DNA of 64,000 bases from Frankia sp. AgB1.9. GTDB lineage: Bacteria > Actinomycetota > Actinomycetes > Frankiales > Frankiaceae. The translations under genes were made by a program, and so were the position numbers. The stretch is from positions 1 through 64,000 of the forward strand of contig NZ_JADWYX010000051.1 in the NCBI RefSeq assembly GCF_016786355.1. Reading direction: 5' to 3'. This document shows, piece after piece, positions 16,087 through 25,513 of the stretch. The notes under the pieces were generated by a model. It was not told the DNA's origin and did no database searches. It worked only from the letters and a program-made list of their open reading frames with translations. Every line of letters starts with the position of its first letter. The stretch's first letter is position 1.

Positions 16087-17400
16087 TCAGGGGGCGTCGA
16101 CCGCTGGACGGCTCTCCTCGGGTGCGACCGGTTCCGTCTCCGCGGCGCCGGGGGCGGCTACGGCGGCCGGTGCCGGTTCGGGCAGGGCGCCGGCGATCGC
16201 GGCCGCGGTGAGGCCGACCTGCCAGTCGCGGGCACCCCCGGCACGCAGCGCGTCGGCGACGGTCTCCTGCGTCGGGTCGCCGGGCGGCGACCAGGCCACC
16301 CGGCGGGTGAGCGCCGGCTCGACCAGGTTCTCGACCGGCATGTGATGCCTGGTGGCGATCGCGTTGACGCTTGCCCGGACCCGGGCCAGCCGCGCCGCCG
16401 CGATGGGGTCGCGCTCGGCCCACCGGTTCGGCGGCGGCAGGCCGTCGCCGCCGGTGGACGCGGTCGCCGGTGGGAGGTCGCCGTCGGGCAGCCCTGCCGC
16501 CTCCGCCAGCGCGCCCATCCACACGCTCGCGCTGCGGCGCAGCCTCGGCCCGGAGAACACCGGCAGCTTGACCAGCTCGGTCGCGTCAGCAGGCGCGTTC
16601 AGCACGGCGTCGATGATCGCGCTGTCCGGCAGCACCCGGCCGGGCGCGATGTCCCGGGTTCGCGCGATCTTGTCCCGGGCGTTCCACATCGCGCGGACGG
16701 CGGCCAGCTGCCGACGGCTGCGGGCCCGGTGGATACCGCTGGTCCGCCGCCAGGGCTCGGCCCGCGGCTCACGGGGCGGGGCGGCGACGATCGCCGCGAA
16801 CTCCTGATGGGCGAAGTCGAGCTTGCCCGTCTCCGCGAGCTCGACGGCCAGCGCGTCGCGCAGCTCGACCAACAGCTCGACGTCGAGCGCGGCGTAGCGC
16901 AGCCAGGGCTCGGGCAGGGGCCGGGTCGACCAGTCGGCCGCCGAGTGCCCCTTCTCCAGGCCGAAGCCGAGCACGCGCTCGACCATCATCCCGAGGCCGA
17001 CCCGCTCGTAGCCGAGCAGCCGGCCGGCGAGCTCGGTGTCGAACAGGGTGGCCGGGCGCAGTCCCAGCTCGGCGAGGCAGGGCAGATCCTGGCTCGCGGC
17101 GTGCAGCACCCACTCGACGCCGCCGACCTTGTCCTGGATGACGCTCAGGTCGGGCAACGCGACCGGGTCGATGAGCGCCGTCCCGGAACCACGCCGACGG
17201 ACCTGCACCAGGTAGGCGCGCTGGCTGTACCGGTACCCGGACGCCCGCTCGGCGTCGAAGGCGACCGGTCCGTCGCCGGCGGCGAGCCGCTCGGCGACGT
17301 CAGCGAGCGCCCGAGCGTCGGTGATGACGGGTGGGGTGCCCTCGACCGGTTCCAGGAGAGGGGTGACGGCGGGCGACACCGGCTCTGCCGCGTCGGTCAC
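16087..17400 (-). CDS. rnd: Ribonuclease D (DEDD 3'-5' exonuclease with HRDC domain)
   Basis: The protein has the DEDD-y exonuclease motifs: VAFDAERASGY (D-x-E), HAASQDLPCLAELGL, and YAALDVELLVEL with the Tyr/Asp pair. A C-terminal HRDC-type helical region follows. It trims RNA 3' ends, classically tRNA precursors. The GTG at 17400 was chosen because a GGGGGTGG site precedes it; the frame remains open to 17511. In actinobacteria rnd commonly neighbours DUF3000 and hemE, as it does here. Confidence 0.9.
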   Translation of the reverse strand: MTDAAEPVSPAVTPLLEPVEGTPPVITDARALADVAERLAAGDGPVAFDAERASGYRYSQRAYLVQVRRRGSGTALIDPVALPDLSVIQDKVGGVEWVLHAASQDLPCLAELGLRPATLFDTELAGRLLGYERVGLGMMVERVLGFGLEKGHSAADWSTRPLPEPWLRYAALDVELLVELRDALAVELAETGKLDFAHQEFAAIVAAPPREPRAEPWRRTSGIHRARSRRQLAAVRAMWNARDKIARTRDIAPGRVLPDSAIIDAVLNAPADATELVKLPVFSGPRLRRSASVWMGALAEAAGLPDGDLPPATASTGGDGLPPPNRWAERDPIAAARLARVRASVNAIATRHHMPVENLVEPALTRRVAWSPPGDPTQETVADALRAGGARDWQVGLTAAAIAGALPEPAPAAVAAPGAAETEPVAPEESRPAVDAP

Positions 17401-17680
17401 GTCTGGTCTGCCACCCCCGCTGAACTGCTGTGTTGAGTTCGGAACCGTCGACGTCACGATCGGCGATGGTACGTGTGAAAGCCGCTGTTGGCAGGTCGCT
17501 CGGCGGATCAATCGTACCGTTTATACGCTTCGTAGCGAGGCTACCGGGCTGAGTGACCGACGTCCGGCCCATATGTGCGCGGCTCGCGCTGTTCGCCGCG
17601 CGGGTCCCCGCGCTTCCCCGCCGACCCGCTGGCCGGGAACGGCGGGGGAGTGCGCCCTGCGTGCGAGTTGGGCCAGGGTG

Positions 17681-17734
17681 TCGGGCTAGCCGGCGTCGGG
17701 CTAGCCGGCGTCGGGCTAGCCAGCGTCGGGCTAG
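17681..17734 (-). repeat. 15-bp tandem repeat across the DUF3000 stop codon
   Basis: Units TCGGGCTAGCCGGCG begin at 17681 and 17696, with a one-base variant at 17711 and a partial copy at 17726. Each contains CTAG, which on the minus strand is the stop codon context of the DUF3000 gene. Confidence 0.85.
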
Positions 17735-18429
17735 AAGCGACGACCCGGCAGTGGTACGACGCCGGCCAGCCGCGGCGGGAGCCCGGCCATGGCGGCGAGC
17801 AGGTCGGCGAAGGCGTGCAGGTGCGCCGTCGTGTCCCCGGCCGTCCACGGCCTGGCGCGGTCGTCGCCGCCGGGCCGCCGGGCCGGGGCCACCGTCTCGG
17901 CCCAGTCAGGCGACCACGAGCAGCGGACCTCGACGTCGAAGCTGTCCCCGTCGGGCGCCAGCACGCCGAACCGCCGGGAGGTCGTCGTGGTGACCGTGCC
18001 GCCCAGCGCCCGCACGCCGGCGCCATGCGCCGCCAGGGCCTCGACCAGCCACGACCACGCCACCTCGGGCAGCATCGGGTCGGCGGCGACCTCCGGCTCG
18101 ACGGTGGCCCGCGCGTAGCAGACCAGCCGGGCGCTGCCCTCCCAGGCGGCGTGCCCCGCCTGGTCGAACAGCAGCACGAACCGGCCGGAGGCGACGTCGT
18201 CCTCGTCCCCGGCAAGGCTGGCGGCCAGCGCGAAGGCATGCGGCGCCACCCGGGACGGCGCGGTGGTCTCCCGGACCGTCACCTCCGGGCGGACGCTGGT
18301 GAGCCCGTGGCGCAGTGCGGCCGTGGCGGCGCCGAACACGACCGGACCGGCCAGCGCCGGGCCGGCGTCGGCGAGCGCGGCGCCGGCTTCGGTGGCCGCC
18401 CCGGAGTCGGGTGACAGCGGGGCGCCCAT
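17731..18429 (-). CDS. DUF3000 domain protein
   Basis: The 232-residue protein matches the actinobacterial DUF3000 family (RPEVTVRETTAPSRVAPHAFAL..., ASGRFVLLFDQAGHAAWEG..., DPMLPEVAWSWLVEAL). Function is unknown, but genes of this family regularly sit between RNase D and hemE. ATG 18429 follows from family alignment by eye; the longer open frame upstream has no family similarity. Its stop lies in a 15-bp tandem repeat. Confidence 0.87.
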   Translation of the reverse strand: MGAPLSPDSGAATEAGAALADAGPALAGPVVFGAATAALRHGLTSVRPEVTVRETTAPSRVAPHAFALAASLAGDEDDVASGRFVLLFDQAGHAAWEGSARLVCYARATVEPEVAADPMLPEVAWSWLVEALAAHGAGVRALGGTVTTTTSRRFGVLAPDGDSFDVEVRCSWSPDWAETVAPARRPGGDDRARPWTAGDTTAHLHAFADLLAAMAGLPPRLAGVVPLPGRRF

Positions 18430-18575
18430 GGCGGCCACGTTAGGGCGTGGCCGCAGATCACGCTGACCGGACGCCGGAGCGTGCGGCTTCGACCCCGCTG
18501 GGTACGTCCAGTGGCCGCCGGCCCGATGTGCCCCGCCGGGTCCCGGGTGGAACGGCTCCGGTGCCGGGTGCAGGC

Positions 18576-18944
18576 TCACGCCAGGGACCGAGGGGTACGC
18601 CCGGAGCCGACCCGGCGCCGCGTCTCCGGCTGGGCCGGCGTCGACTCGGCCGGTGTCGACTGAGCCGGCATCGCCTGAGACGGCATCGACTGGGCCGGTA
18701 CGCCGAGGTCGATGACGGCCGGGCGGACCACCCGCTGGCCGGGCCGGTCCTGGCCGGTCGCCCGGGCACGCTCTGGCTGGGTGAGGGGGCCGAGCAGGAC
18801 GGCGGCACCGCACTCCACGCAGGCCCGTTCGGGGCAGTCCGCGCCGTGCCCGTCGAGGCACTCCGGTCGCTCGAACGGCCGCTCGTCCGCGCACTGGGGG
18901 CAGAACATGCGAACGAGCTGATCAAGCTCGCCTCCGGGGAGCAT
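18576..18944 (-). CDS. Small zinc-ribbon protein
   Basis: The 122-residue protein has CPQC...C...CxxC-type clusters (MFCPQCADERPFE, then CPERACVECG), so it should bind zinc. A perfect AGGAGGTG ribosome site lies just upstream of the ATG at 18944, which is good evidence that the gene is real. The C-terminal third is low-complexity PAQSM/PAQST five-residue repeats coded by a 15-bp minisatellite. I do not recognise a named family. It is transcribed away from hemE. Confidence 0.75.
   Translation of the reverse strand: MLPGGELDQLVRMFCPQCADERPFERPECLDGHGADCPERACVECGAAVLLGPLTQPERARATGQDRPGQRVVRPAVIDLGVPAQSMPSQAMPAQSTPAESTPAQPETRRRVGSGRTPRSLA
18627..18701 (-). repeat. Five 15-bp tandem repeats in the zinc-ribbon gene
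   Basis: Units of the type CGACTGGGCCGGCAT start at 18627, 18642, 18657, 18672 and 18687 with a few substitutions. They encode five-residue repeats near the C-terminus. Confidence 0.85.
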
Positions 18945-19200
18945 GACCGCACCTCCTCGACATCGGGGGCTGGGACAGGTCCCCGGGCAGTGCGTACGGC
19001 TCCCGCGAAGCCGCCCGAGCCCCGCACAAGCGAGGCCAGCTCGGACAACGCATGCCCTCTGGGCCCTTTCGGACGGCACAGACGGTGCCACGGCGATGGC
19101 CCATCTCCACGCATTCCCCCCGGCGTGTCGGCAGGCGCTTCGCGTCTCCCGGCGGTCGCGAAGACCACGCCGAAGCGGGACGGTCATGGCGAGGAGTAAC

Positions 19201-19217
19201 TTCTACGGTACGTAGAA
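19201..19217. promoter_or_regulatory. Perfect dyad upstream of hemE
   Basis: TTCTACG-GTA-CGTAGAA has 7-bp arms around 3 bases. It lies 102 bases before the hemE start, in the region shared with the divergent zinc-ribbon gene, and is AT-rich relative to its surroundings. It is a candidate operator for a haem-, iron- or redox-responsive regulator, which is inference. Confidence 0.4.
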
Positions 19218-19318
19218 ATAGATGCCGCGGTTCGGTGACCCGGACCAGCCGCCCGCCCGCCGCACTCCGGACGGGAAGCGGTTCGGCGCTTGACGGCGGC
19301 GCGTGTCACGATCGGAGC

Positions 19319-20497
19319 ATGGGCGTGAGCCGAACCTCCAGGATCGCCGACCTCCCGGATCGGCTTCACCGGTCCGGCAGGGACGCTGTCGTCGAGCCAG
19401 CAGAGCCGCGCCAGGCGGCCGAGCCCGTCCGGGGCGCCGCCGACGCGGCGCCGGGTCCCGGCTCGCGCCGGCCGGGGCTGGCCGAGCGGGCGTCGCTGCT
19501 GCGGGCCGCCCGCGGCGAGCCGACCGACGTCGCGCCCGTGTGGTTCATGCGGCAGGCCGGCCGGGCGCTGCCGGAGTACCGGGCGCTGCGCGCGGGCGTC
19601 CCGATGCTGGAGTCCTGTCAGGACGCCGCGCTGGTCACCGAGATCACCCTGCAGCCGGTCCGCCGGTTCGGCACCGACGCGGCGATCTTCTACTCGGACA
19701 TCGTCGTGCCGCTGGTCGCGATCGGCATGGGCGTGGACATCGTCGCCGGGGTCGGCCCGGTGGTCGCCGAGCCGATCAAGGACGCCGCCGGGCTCGCGGC
19801 GCTGCGACCGGTCGAGCCCGACGACGTCCCGTACGTCCACGACGCGGTCCGGCTGCTGCTCGCCGAGCTCGGCGACACACCCCTGATCGGCTTCGCCGGC
19901 GCGCCGTTCACACTGGCCAGCTACCTCGTGGAGGGCGGCCCGAGCAAGACCCATGCCAAGACCAAGCGGCTGATGTACACCGCGCCGGACCTCTGGCACA
20001 GCCTGCTCGACCGGCTGGCCGACGTCACGATCGGCTTCCTGCGCGTCCAGGTAGACGCCGGTATCGACGCGCTGCAGTTGTTCGACTCGTGGGCCGGGGC
20101 TCTCGACGAGGGCGACTACCGCCGCTATGTGGCACCGCATTCCGCCAAGGTGCTGGCCGCGTTCGAGGGTGCCGGAGTGCCGCGCATCCACTTCGGCGTC
20201 AACACCGGCGAACTGCTCACCGCGATGGGCGAGGTCGGCGCGGACGTCGTCGGCGTCGACTGGCGGCTCGGGCTTGACGAGGCCGCCCGCCGGGTCGGGC
20301 CGGGCCGTGCCGTGCAGGGCAACCTGGACCCGACCGCCGTGTTCGCCCCGCCGGACGTGCTGGCCGAGAAGGTCCGCGACGTGCTGCTGCGCGGGTCGAA
20401 GGCCGAGGGCCATATCTTCAACCTCGGCCACGGCGTGATTCCCGAGACGGACCCGGGCGTGCTCGCCCACATCGTGGACCTGGTCCATGGCGCCTGA
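19319..20497 (+). CDS. hemE: Uroporphyrinogen decarboxylase
   Basis: The protein shows the HemE signature [14 protein letters not shown], then [32 protein letters not shown] and NLDP near the end. It decarboxylates uroporphyrinogen III to coproporphyrinogen III. The ATG at 19319 gives 392 residues, about 50 more at the N-terminus than the conserved core, and this extension is low-complexity. A later start is possible. It heads hemE-hemY-hemQ on one strand. Confidence 0.93.
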   Translation: MGVSRTSRIADLPDRLHRSGRDAVVEPAEPRQAAEPVRGAADAAPGPGSRRPGLAERASLLRAARGEPTDVAPVWFMRQAGRALPEYRALRAGVPMLESCQDAALVTEITLQPVRRFGTDAAIFYSDIVVPLVAIGMGVDIVAGVGPVVAEPIKDAAGLAALRPVEPDDVPYVHDAVRLLLAELGDTPLIGFAGAPFTLASYLVEGGPSKTHAKTKRLMYTAPDLWHSLLDRLADVTIGFLRVQVDAGIDALQLFDSWAGALDEGDYRRYVAPHSAKVLAAFEGAGVPRIHFGVNTGELLTAMGEVGADVVGVDWRLGLDEAARRVGPGRAVQGNLDPTAVFAPPDVLAEKVRDVLLRGSKAEGHIFNLGHGVIPETDPGVLAHIVDLVHGA

Positions 20498-20518
20498 ATC
20501 CGGGGCGCCTGAATCCGG
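20489..20518 (+). repeat. 15-bp tandem duplication across the hemE stop codon
   Basis: GGCGCCTGAATCCGG occurs twice head to tail (20489-20503, 20504-20518). The first copy carries the hemE stop TGA. Confidence 0.9.
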
Positions 20519-20588
20519 CGCGCATGGCCGTTAGGCCGAGCGCGACAATGCCGGCCCGCACCGGGCTGGCGCGAAGGGGCGACGCGGC

Positions 20589-22022
20589 GTGCGAGTGGTG
20601 ATCGTCGGTGGCGGCATCGCGGGCCTCGCCGCGGCGCACGCGCTGGCTGGCAAGGCTCAGGTAACCGTGCTGGAGGCCGCCGACCGGGTCGGCGGCAAGC
20701 TGCGCACCACCCCGATCGAGGGGCTCGCGGTCGAGGAAGGCGCCGAGTCGTTCCTCGCGCGGGTCCCGGAAGGCCAGCGGCTGGCCCGCCAGGTCGGCCT
20801 CGGGCACGACCTCGTGCACCCGGCCACCACCTCGGCCGCGCTGTGGATCAACGGACGGCTGCGGCCGATCCCGCCGAACACACTGCTCGGCGTGCCGACC
20901 GACGCGCTCGGGCTGGTGCGCTCCCGGGTGCTGTCCCCGCTCGGCCTGCTGCGCGCCGCCGCCGACCTGGTGCTGCCACGGGCCTCGATGCCCGAGGACC
21001 CGACCGTCGGTGACTTCGTCGGCGCCAGGGTCGGCCGGCAGGTCGTCGACCGGCTGGTGGACCCGCTGCTCGGCGGCGTCTACGCCGGCCGGGCCGACGC
21101 GCTGTCGCTGCGGGCCACCGTCCCGCAGCTGGCGCCGATCCTGGCCGAGGACCGCTCGCTGCTGCTCGGCGCCCACCGGGTGCGGGCCCGTACCGCCCCG
21201 GTCGCCTCGGCCCCGCCGGCCCCCGTGTTCGCGACCGTGCGCGGCGGGCTCGGCGGGTTCGCCGCCCGGGTCGCGCAGGCCAGCGGCGCGGCGGTGCGCA
21301 CCGGGGTGCTCGTCCGCCGGATCACCCGCGTCGAGGGCGGCTGGCGCGTCGACTTCGACGAGAAGGGCGCCGCCGGCGAGCCGGGGGAGGTCGTCACCGG
21401 GCCGCGCGGCAGCGGGTCGCTGGACGCCGACGCGGTGATCCTCGCCGTGCCGGCGGGCGCGGCCCGGGAGCTGCTCACCCCGATCGCCCCGCACGCGGCC
21501 GCGCCGCTGGCTGGCGTGCCGTACGCGTCGATCGGGCTGGTCACGCTCGTCTTCCGCGACATCGATCTGCCCGCGGGAAGCAGCGGCTTCCTGGTGCCGG
21601 CGCGGGAGCGGGCCACGATCAAGGCCGCGACCTACCTGTCGTCGAAGTGGCCGCACGTGTCCGCGGGCAGTCCGCTGCGGGTCGTGCGTGCCAGCGTTGG
21701 GCGGGCCGGCGCCGACGAGGACCTGCGCCGGTCCGACACGGAGCTGACCGGCGTCGTGGCCGCCGAGCTCGCCCATGCCGGCGGGATCACCGCTCGCCCG
21801 GTGGCGAGCAGGGTCAGCCGGTGGGGCGGCGCGCTGCCGCAGTACCTGCCCGGCCACCTGGAGCGGATCGCCTCGGTGCGCCGCGCGTTGCCGCCCGGCC
21901 TAGCGCTGGCCGGCGCCGGCTACGACGGCGTCGGCATCCCGGCCTGTATCCGCTCGGGCGAGGCGGCCGCCGCAGCCGTGCTCAGCGCGACCGACGCGGT
22001 CGGCGCCGCCGGCCCGGTCTGA
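20589..22022 (+). CDS. hemY: Coproporphyrinogen III / protoporphyrinogen oxidase (HemY/CgoX type)
   Basis: The 477-residue flavoprotein starts with the FAD motif VVIVGGGIAGLAAAHAL and has the family segments EEGAESFLARVPEG and VDPLLGGVYAG, with ALAGAGYDGVGIPACI at the C-terminus. Paired with HemQ, it should oxidise coproporphyrinogen III to coproporphyrin III in the coproporphyrin-dependent branch used by actinobacteria and firmicutes. It starts 91 bases after hemE and 78 before hemQ. Confidence 0.92.
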   Translation: MRVVIVGGGIAGLAAAHALAGKAQVTVLEAADRVGGKLRTTPIEGLAVEEGAESFLARVPEGQRLARQVGLGHDLVHPATTSAALWINGRLRPIPPNTLLGVPTDALGLVRSRVLSPLGLLRAAADLVLPRASMPEDPTVGDFVGARVGRQVVDRLVDPLLGGVYAGRADALSLRATVPQLAPILAEDRSLLLGAHRVRARTAPVASAPPAPVFATVRGGLGGFAARVAQASGAAVRTGVLVRRITRVEGGWRVDFDEKGAAGEPGEVVTGPRGSGSLDADAVILAVPAGAARELLTPIAPHAAAPLAGVPYASIGLVTLVFRDIDLPAGSSGFLVPARERATIKAATYLSSKWPHVSAGSPLRVVRASVGRAGADEDLRRSDTELTGVVAAELAHAGGITARPVASRVSRWGGALPQYLPGHLERIASVRRALPPGLALAGAGYDGVGIPACIRSGEAAAAAVLSATDAVGAAGPV

Positions 22023-22100
22023 CCCGCCGGGTCGCGAGCCCGCCCCGATCGCGACCAACGGCACCCGTGACCCGCCCGTCGAGCGAGGAAGAATAGACGT

Positions 22101-22853
22101 ATGTCCGAGTCCCAGCCCGCCGCCGAACGCGCGGCCGGCGACCAGCCAGCCGATGGACGCCAAGCCGCCGAGCGGTCCGCCCGTGACCTGAACGCGGAGA
22201 TGCTCTACACGAGCTGGTCGGTGTTCGCCGCCCGCCGGCCGCTGCCCGCCGACAGGTCCGCCGTCGCGGCCGAGGTCGAGGCCCTGCTCGACGGCGCCCT
22301 CGCCAAGGACGTCTACACCCGCGGTATCTACGAGATCTCCGGCTACCGCGCCGACGCCGACCTGATGGTCTGGTGGACGAGCCCTGACCCGGATCTACTG
22401 CAGGAGACCTACCAGCGCTTCCGGCAGACCACGCTGGGCGCCCACCTGGACCCGGTCTGGTCGGCCGTCGGCCTGCACCGGCCCGCCGAGTTCAACCGCA
22501 GCCACATCCCGGCCTACGTCCGGCGGGAGGACCCGCGCGGGTACGTCTGCGTCTACCCGTTCAACCGGTCGCTCGAGTGGTACCTGCTGCCCGACTACGA
22601 GCGGCGCGGCATGCTGGCCGAGCACGGGATCATGGGCCGGGAGTACGAGGACGTCCGCGCGAACACTGTCTCCGCGTTCGGCCTCGGCGACTATGAGTGG
22701 CTGCTGGCCTTCGAGGCCGACGAGCTGCACCGGATCGTCGACTGCATCCGCCACCTGCGCTCCAGCGCCGCCCGCCGCCACACCCGCCTGGAGACGCCGT
22801 TCTACACAGGCGCCCGCAAGCCCATCGCCGACATAGTCGCCGCCCTGCCCTAG
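22101..22853 (+). CDS. hemQ: Coproheme decarboxylase (HemQ/ChdC), chlorite dismutase family
   Basis: The 250-residue protein has the family core WWTSPDPDLLQETYQRFR, YVCVYPFNRSLEWYLLP and the likely axial haem ligand His175 in MLAEHG. It converts iron-coproporphyrin III to haem b, using peroxide. Its position after hemE and hemY completes the late coproporphyrin route except for the ferrochelatase, which is not in the window. The first 25 residues are low-complexity. Confidence 0.93.
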   Translation: MSESQPAAERAAGDQPADGRQAAERSARDLNAEMLYTSWSVFAARRPLPADRSAVAAEVEALLDGALAKDVYTRGIYEISGYRADADLMVWWTSPDPDLLQETYQRFRQTTLGAHLDPVWSAVGLHRPAEFNRSHIPAYVRREDPRGYVCVYPFNRSLEWYLLPDYERRGMLAEHGIMGREYEDVRANTVSAFGLGDYEWLLAFEADELHRIVDCIRHLRSSAARRHTRLETPFYTGARKPIADIVAALP

Positions 22854-22999
22854 GCATGGCCTGGCCCTGGGCGCTTCTCTCACCGGCGCCGACTTGCCTT
22901 CGCAGACGCCGATCATCCGGCTAGCTGGGCAGGCTGCAGCACCATGATCGAGAACTGCGCAGAGATAAAGCCGACAAATCGGGGCATCGAAGTCTGCTT

Positions 23000-23070
23000 T
23001 GCCTGCGCAGTCGGTGATCAAGGCGTCTCGATGGGAAATTGGGCCGCCTTGATCACTGACTGCGCAGGCA
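23000..23070. repeat. Near-perfect 26-bp inverted repeat
   Basis: Arms at 23000-23025 and 23045-23070 differ at one base and flank a 19-base spacer. The arm core is CTGCGCAGTCGGTGATCAAG. A partial relative of the arm (ACTGCGCAG) occurs at about 22954. It could be a terminator for hemQ or a palindromic repeat element. Confidence 0.8.
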
Positions 23071-23325
23071 GTGCGCGTGCGAGTGGCGCCTCTCGCTGAT
23101 CGGCTCCGCGCCGATTTCCATACCAACCTGGCGATCATCGACGGCCGTCGGCGCGGTCGCCCATGATGGTCGCCAGTCTGGTATTGAAACGGGCGCCCTA
23201 CGCCCGATATGCGTCATTTATCCATACCAGGTCCGCGATCTTGCCGATTGTGCCCGCCGGACGCGGTCGAAGATCCGCGACCGGGTATGCAAACCGGCAC
23301 CACATCCGACTTGAAGATCGACTGG

Positions 23326-23383
23326 CGGTCGAAGGGCGCTTCGCGCCCGACAGGCGACGCGGTCGAAGGGCGCTCCGCGCCCG
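23326..23383. repeat. Two direct copies of a small hairpin repeat
   Basis: CGGTCGAAGGGCGC-type units at 23326-23349 and 23360-23383 differ at one base, and each folds as GGGCGC-TNCG-type hairpin with GCGCCC. Confidence 0.75.
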
Positions 23384-23950
23384 GTTTCGGCCGCGCGCCG
23401 GGTGCGGTCGGCGTCCGCGCAGGCGCCCCCACCCGTCGGGCGGGCGCCGACCGGCCCGCGGCCCGGAGGTCTCCCCCTGGGCTTTGGCGGACAGTAGCAG
23501 TTTGGTGGCGTCGTGTAACTCATTGATGAGAGAGCGACACGGCATGTGTTTGTTCGGGTGGGGTGTCGCGGTGGTGCTCGTGGGGTGGGATCGGCGGAAT
23601 CGTGCTCGTGCTTCCAGCGGTTGTGCGGTGGTAGCGAGGGTTTGTCGGGAAGGTCTGGCGCGCCTGGCTCGTCGGGACTGTCGCGTGGGGGCGCTGGTCG
23701 GGCAATAGCCAGGTGCGGGTAAGTTTGCGCGCGTGGTCGTGGGTGCGGCCATCCCGCAGGGGAACCGGCACGGCCTCGGTCGCGCCGGGAGCGGGGAGCG
23801 CGGTCCGCGACGGCGCGTGCCGCTGGGACTGCCCGTCTAGGGCGTGTTCCGCGCGAGGCACCGGGCGCGCGGGGGAGCGGGTGGCGTATCCACCGCGGAG
23901 GGGACCTTGCTGACGCTGCAGGTACGCGGCCGGCTCGGGGACGGCGCGCA

Positions 23951-25513
23951 GTGACCGCGACGGTGCCCGGTCGCGAGGCTCCAGGGCGGGCCGCGTCGCG
24001 TCGGGCCCGGGAGACACCGGAACGGCCGCCGGGCGGGGCCATCGCCGTCGAGAACGATCTCTACCGGGCCCAGCTGCGCTGGGAGCGCCGCTACGTCAGG
24101 GTCCTGATCGCCTTCGACGCCGCGGCCTGTGTGGTCGCGGCCGGAGTGGCCTACGTGATCAGGTTCGGTCCGTTCGGGACCCGGCACTTCGACACGGCCC
24201 GGGACACGTCGGAGTGGTACCTGCTGGCGCTGGTGCTGCTGCCGCTGGTCTGGGTCGTCTCGATGGCGCTGAACCGGGCCTACGAGCCGCGGTTCCTCGG
24301 CGGTGGGTCCGAGGAGTTCCGCCGGGTCGTCAACGCGGCGGTCCGGGTGGTCGCCACCGTCGCCACCGTGTCCTATGCGACCAAGGCCGAGGTCGCCCGC
24401 GCGTACGTGCTCATCGTCTTCCCGGTTGCCATCCTGCTGTCGATGGTCGGCCGGATCGGCGGCCGGGGCATCCTGCACCGGATGCGCCGGCAGGGCCGCT
24501 GCATGCACCGGGTGCTGGTCGTCGGCGCCGGCGAGTCGGCCGCGACCCTGGTCCGCCTCGCCCAGCGCGACCCGACCGCCGGCTGGTCGGTCGTCGGCGT
24601 CGTGCTGGACCGCCTGCCCGGCCGACACAGCCACGACCGGCCGGAGCGCAGCGGCTTCGACCTGCTCGGCGTACCGATCGTCGGCACCTCGGAGAGCCTG
24701 CACACCTCGATCCGGGCGACCCGCGCCACCACCGTCGCGATCTCCCCGCAGATGGACGGCGAGACGCTGCAGCGGGTGCTGTGGAACCTGGAGGGCTCGG
24801 ACGTCGACGTGCTGGTCTCGTCGGCGCTGACCGACGTCGTCGGGCCGCGGATCTCGATCCGGCCCGTCGCCGGCCTGCCGCTGCTGCACATCCGCGAGCC
24901 GGAGCTGTCCGGCTCCCGGCGGGTCATGAAGATCCTGTTCGACCGCGCGGTGGCGCTCACCGTCGTCGTGCTGTTCTCGCCCCTGCTGATCGCGTTGGCC
25001 CTCGCGGTCCGGCTCACCAGCCGAGGCCCGGCGATCTTCAAGCAGGTCCGGGTCGGCCGCGGTGGCGAGACGTTCAAGATGTACAAGTTCCGCTCGATGT
25101 ACGTCGACGCCGAGGCCCGCCTCGCCGGCCTGCAGACGAGCAACGAGGGCCAGGGACTGCTGTTCAAGATGCGCGACGACCCACGTGTCACCCGGGTCGG
25201 GAAGTTCCTGCGCAAGTGGTCGCTCGACGAGGTGCCGCAGCTGTTCAACGTGCTGAACGGCTCGATGTCGCTGGTCGGGCCCCGCCCGCCGCTGCCCCGT
25301 GAGGTCGCCCAGTACGAGGACGACGTGCACCGCCGGCTGATGGTCAAGCCCGGCCTGACCGGCCTGTGGCAGATCAGCGGGCGCTCGGACCTGAACTGGG
25401 ACGAGTCGGTCCGCCTCGACCTGCGCTACGTCGAGAACTGGACCCTGGCCATGGACTTCGTCATCCTCTGGCGCACCGTCTTCGCCGTCCTGCGCCGGGA
25501 AGGCGCTTACTAG
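23951..25513 (+). CDS. Exopolysaccharide polyprenyl glycosylphosphotransferase
   Basis: The 520-residue membrane protein has several N-terminal transmembrane helices (VLIAFDAAACVVAAGVAYVI and following). A nucleotide-binding-like middle follows (VLVVGAGESAATLVRLA), then a C-terminal bacterial sugar transferase domain (FKMYKFRSM, FLRKWSLDEVPQLFNVL, SLVGPRPPLPREV, GLTGLWQISGR). Such enzymes load the first sugar-1-phosphate onto undecaprenyl phosphate at the inner membrane. The GTG at 23951 is the likely start. Its stop overlaps the stop of the convergent ATPase gene in a shared CTAG. No other polysaccharide genes are adjacent. Confidence 0.92.
   Translation: MTATVPGREAPGRAASRRARETPERPPGGAIAVENDLYRAQLRWERRYVRVLIAFDAAACVVAAGVAYVIRFGPFGTRHFDTARDTSEWYLLALVLLPLVWVVSMALNRAYEPRFLGGGSEEFRRVVNAAVRVVATVATVSYATKAEVARAYVLIVFPVAILLSMVGRIGGRGILHRMRRQGRCMHRVLVVGAGESAATLVRLAQRDPTAGWSVVGVVLDRLPGRHSHDRPERSGFDLLGVPIVGTSESLHTSIRATRATTVAISPQMDGETLQRVLWNLEGSDVDVLVSSALTDVVGPRISIRPVAGLPLLHIREPELSGSRRVMKILFDRAVALTVVVLFSPLLIALALAVRLTSRGPAIFKQVRVGRGGETFKMYKFRSMYVDAEARLAGLQTSNEGQGLLFKMRDDPRVTRVGKFLRKWSLDEVPQLFNVLNGSMSLVGPRPPLPREVAQYEDDVHRRLMVKPGLTGLWQISGRSDLNWDESVRLDLRYVENWTLAMDFVILWRTVFAVLRREGAY

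Larger units (their letters stand above)
22854..23950. other. Gene-poor 1.1-kb stretch with palindromes and a GT-rich segment
   Basis: No convincing gene is present. It holds a 26-bp inverted repeat (23000-23070) and two direct copies of a GGGCGC-hairpin repeat (23326-23349, 23360-23383). A strongly G/T-rich stretch runs from about 23540 to 23720. Open frames here have no recognisable protein features. It may also contain the promoter of the sugar transferase at 23951. Confidence 0.6.
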
